A stretch of DNA of 7,722 nt, from the NCBI GenBank assembly GCA_964480425.1, contig CAYZPY010000123.1, positions 1 to 7,722 on the forward strand, given 5' to 3'. Numbering within the stretch: the stretch's first letter is position 1; each line of letters begins with the position of its first letter. Positions 7,386 through 7,722 of the stretch are shown piece after piece. A program made the position numbers and the translations under genes. The notes under the pieces are model-generated. The model was not told the origin of the DNA and made no database searches. It worked only from the letters and a program-made list of their open reading frames with translations. The DNA is from CAYYMD01 sp964480425. Its GTDB lineage: Bacteria; Planctomycetota; Phycisphaerae; SM23-33.

Positions 7386-7589
7386 TTAAAACATTACCAT
7401 TTTTTTGGTTCGGATTCCCGCAGTTTTTTCATGTGCTTCGCCAGTCGTCGTCGGGCCTTGTCGTCGGGCCTTGTCGGCGGCGGGAAACGGCGGGTCCTCG
7501 GACTCGCGACGGTAATTGCAAGCGCACAATGCAAAAAGACAAAACAGCACCAGCAATGTGTTTAAACTCATCATTTGTGTATTTATCAT
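7386..7589 (-). CDS. Putative small lipoprotein, frame probably shifted by a 13-bp duplication
   Basis: The frame from ATG 7589 begins with a hydrophobic stretch (LLVLFCLFALCAC) ending in a lipobox-like LCAC, so a lipid-anchored small protein is plausible. The mature part starts NYRRESEDPPFPAADKARR. There a perfect 13-bp tandem duplication (7447-7472) shifts the frame; as it stands the protein is 67 residues with an unremarkable tail ending at 7386. Removing one copy gives a 60-residue protein continuing ARRRLAKHMKKL and ending in KKW at a stop at 7394-7396, a far more natural basic helical tail. No Shine-Dalgarno site precedes the ATG, but it overlaps an upstream stop as ATGA, so translation may be coupled. 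Alternative starts are the ATG pair at 7569-7574. I recognise no family. It lies 63-71 bp upstream of the GH2 gene on the same strand. Gene status is moderately likely; the frameshift could be real or an assembly error. Confidence 0.45.
   Translation of the reverse strand: MINTQMMSLNTLLVLFCLFALCACNYRRESEDPPFPAADKARRQGPTTTGEAHEKTAGIRTKKMVMF
7447..7472. repeat. Perfect 13-bp tandem duplication
   Basis: Two adjacent identical copies of GTCGTCGGGCCTT (7447-7459 and 7460-7472), followed by the first four bases of a third. The unit is not a multiple of three, so it changes the reading frame of the putative small lipoprotein gene that contains it. Confidence 0.95.
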
Positions 7590-7722
7590 TTCAACGCGTC
7601 AACGCGCGATTTTTGCACGGGGGTGTCCTTCTTGGCAAGGAATTTCGCCGCATCCCCGCCGGCACGCGTCATTAATTGATTTGCCCCGCGCGTATCAGAA
7701 TATATACTCATCCGCGGAGGAA
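7586..7722 (-). CDS. Very short or partial unrecognised reading frame at the right edge
   Basis: The minus-strand frame is open from the right edge to a TGA at 7586-7588, which overlaps the next ATG as ATGA. Possible starts inside the window are ATG at 7711 (41 residues) or ATG at 7672 (28 residues); otherwise this is the C-terminus of a gene lying mostly outside. The last 28 codons, including MTRAGGDAAKFLAKK and ending VDALK, use G or C at about 70% of third positions and look coding; the 13 codons before them are AT-rich and do not. No Shine-Dalgarno site precedes either ATG. No family is recognised. The stop/start overlap suggests coupling to the small lipoprotein frame, but a chance open frame is possible. 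Confidence 0.35.
   Translation of the reverse strand, partial: PPRMSIYSDTRGANQLMTRAGGDAAKFLAKKDTPVQKSRVDALK
7676..7720. promoter_or_regulatory. AT-rich island, possible promoter and + strand ribosome binding site
   Basis: An AT-rich patch stands out in GC-rich sequence. On the + strand TATACT (7703-7708) resembles a -10 box, with TTGCCC (7681-7686) 16 bp upstream as a poor -35, and GGAGG (7716-7720) at the very edge resembles a ribosome binding site for a + gene starting just outside. On the - strand TATATT (7699-7704) could also be a -10 box. The two readings cannot be resolved here. Confidence 0.25.

Noticed and set aside
7376..7675. Plus-strand open frame of 99 codons in the right-hand region
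   Set aside because: No ribosome binding site and no coherent protein pattern; the minus-strand frames there have a lipoprotein signal and a stop/start overlap, which fit better.
1..7722. tRNA, rRNA, CRISPR array, insertion sequence or phage genes
   Set aside because: No regularly spaced repeats, cloverleaf-like segments, transposase or phage-type proteins were found on either strand; the window is almost fully occupied by the genes listed.

Overview
The window holds four well-supported genes and a short, uncertain tail. The organism appears to be a GC-rich, Gram-negative-type bacterium that exports enzymes to degrade plant or algal glycans. All three complete genes have Sec-type signal peptides and clear Shine-Dalgarno sites. 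The enzyme mix (a DUF1680/GH127 enzyme, a LacZ-like GH2 enzyme and a divergent SGNH protein, with no SusC/SusD-like pair in view) would fit Planctomycetota (for example Phycisphaerae), Lentisphaerota or a relative. This assignment rests on general impression and is weak.

Left part, + strand. The window opens inside a glucose-6-phosphate isomerase gene (pgi), missing its 5' end. A 77-bp spacer follows, carrying a strong hairpin whose T-tract faces the minus strand. Next comes a secreted two-domain protein: an unrecognised beta-rich N-terminal region and an SGNH/GDSL-hydrolase-like C-terminal domain in which two canonical catalytic positions are changed.

Middle and right part, - strand (read right to left). 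A very short unrecognised reading frame enters from the right edge. It overlaps by ATGA the start of a putative small lipoprotein gene, which carries a 13-bp tandem duplication that appears to shift its frame. Then come a secreted GH2 beta-galactosidase-type enzyme (825 aa) and a secreted GH127 beta-L-arabinofuranosidase-type enzyme (646 aa), separated by 66 bp and probably co-transcribed. This block converges on the SGNH gene across a 49-bp gap.

The GH2 and GH127 enzymes could together strip galactose and arabinofuranose from arabinogalactan- or hydroxyproline-glycoprotein-type side chains, with the SGNH protein possibly acting on an ester or simply binding the same material. Pgi is central metabolism and probably unrelated. 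No RNA genes, CRISPR arrays or mobile elements are visible. No clearly new system was found; the most notable points are the duplication in the small lipoprotein gene, the altered SGNH catalytic blocks and the backward-facing terminator-like hairpin.
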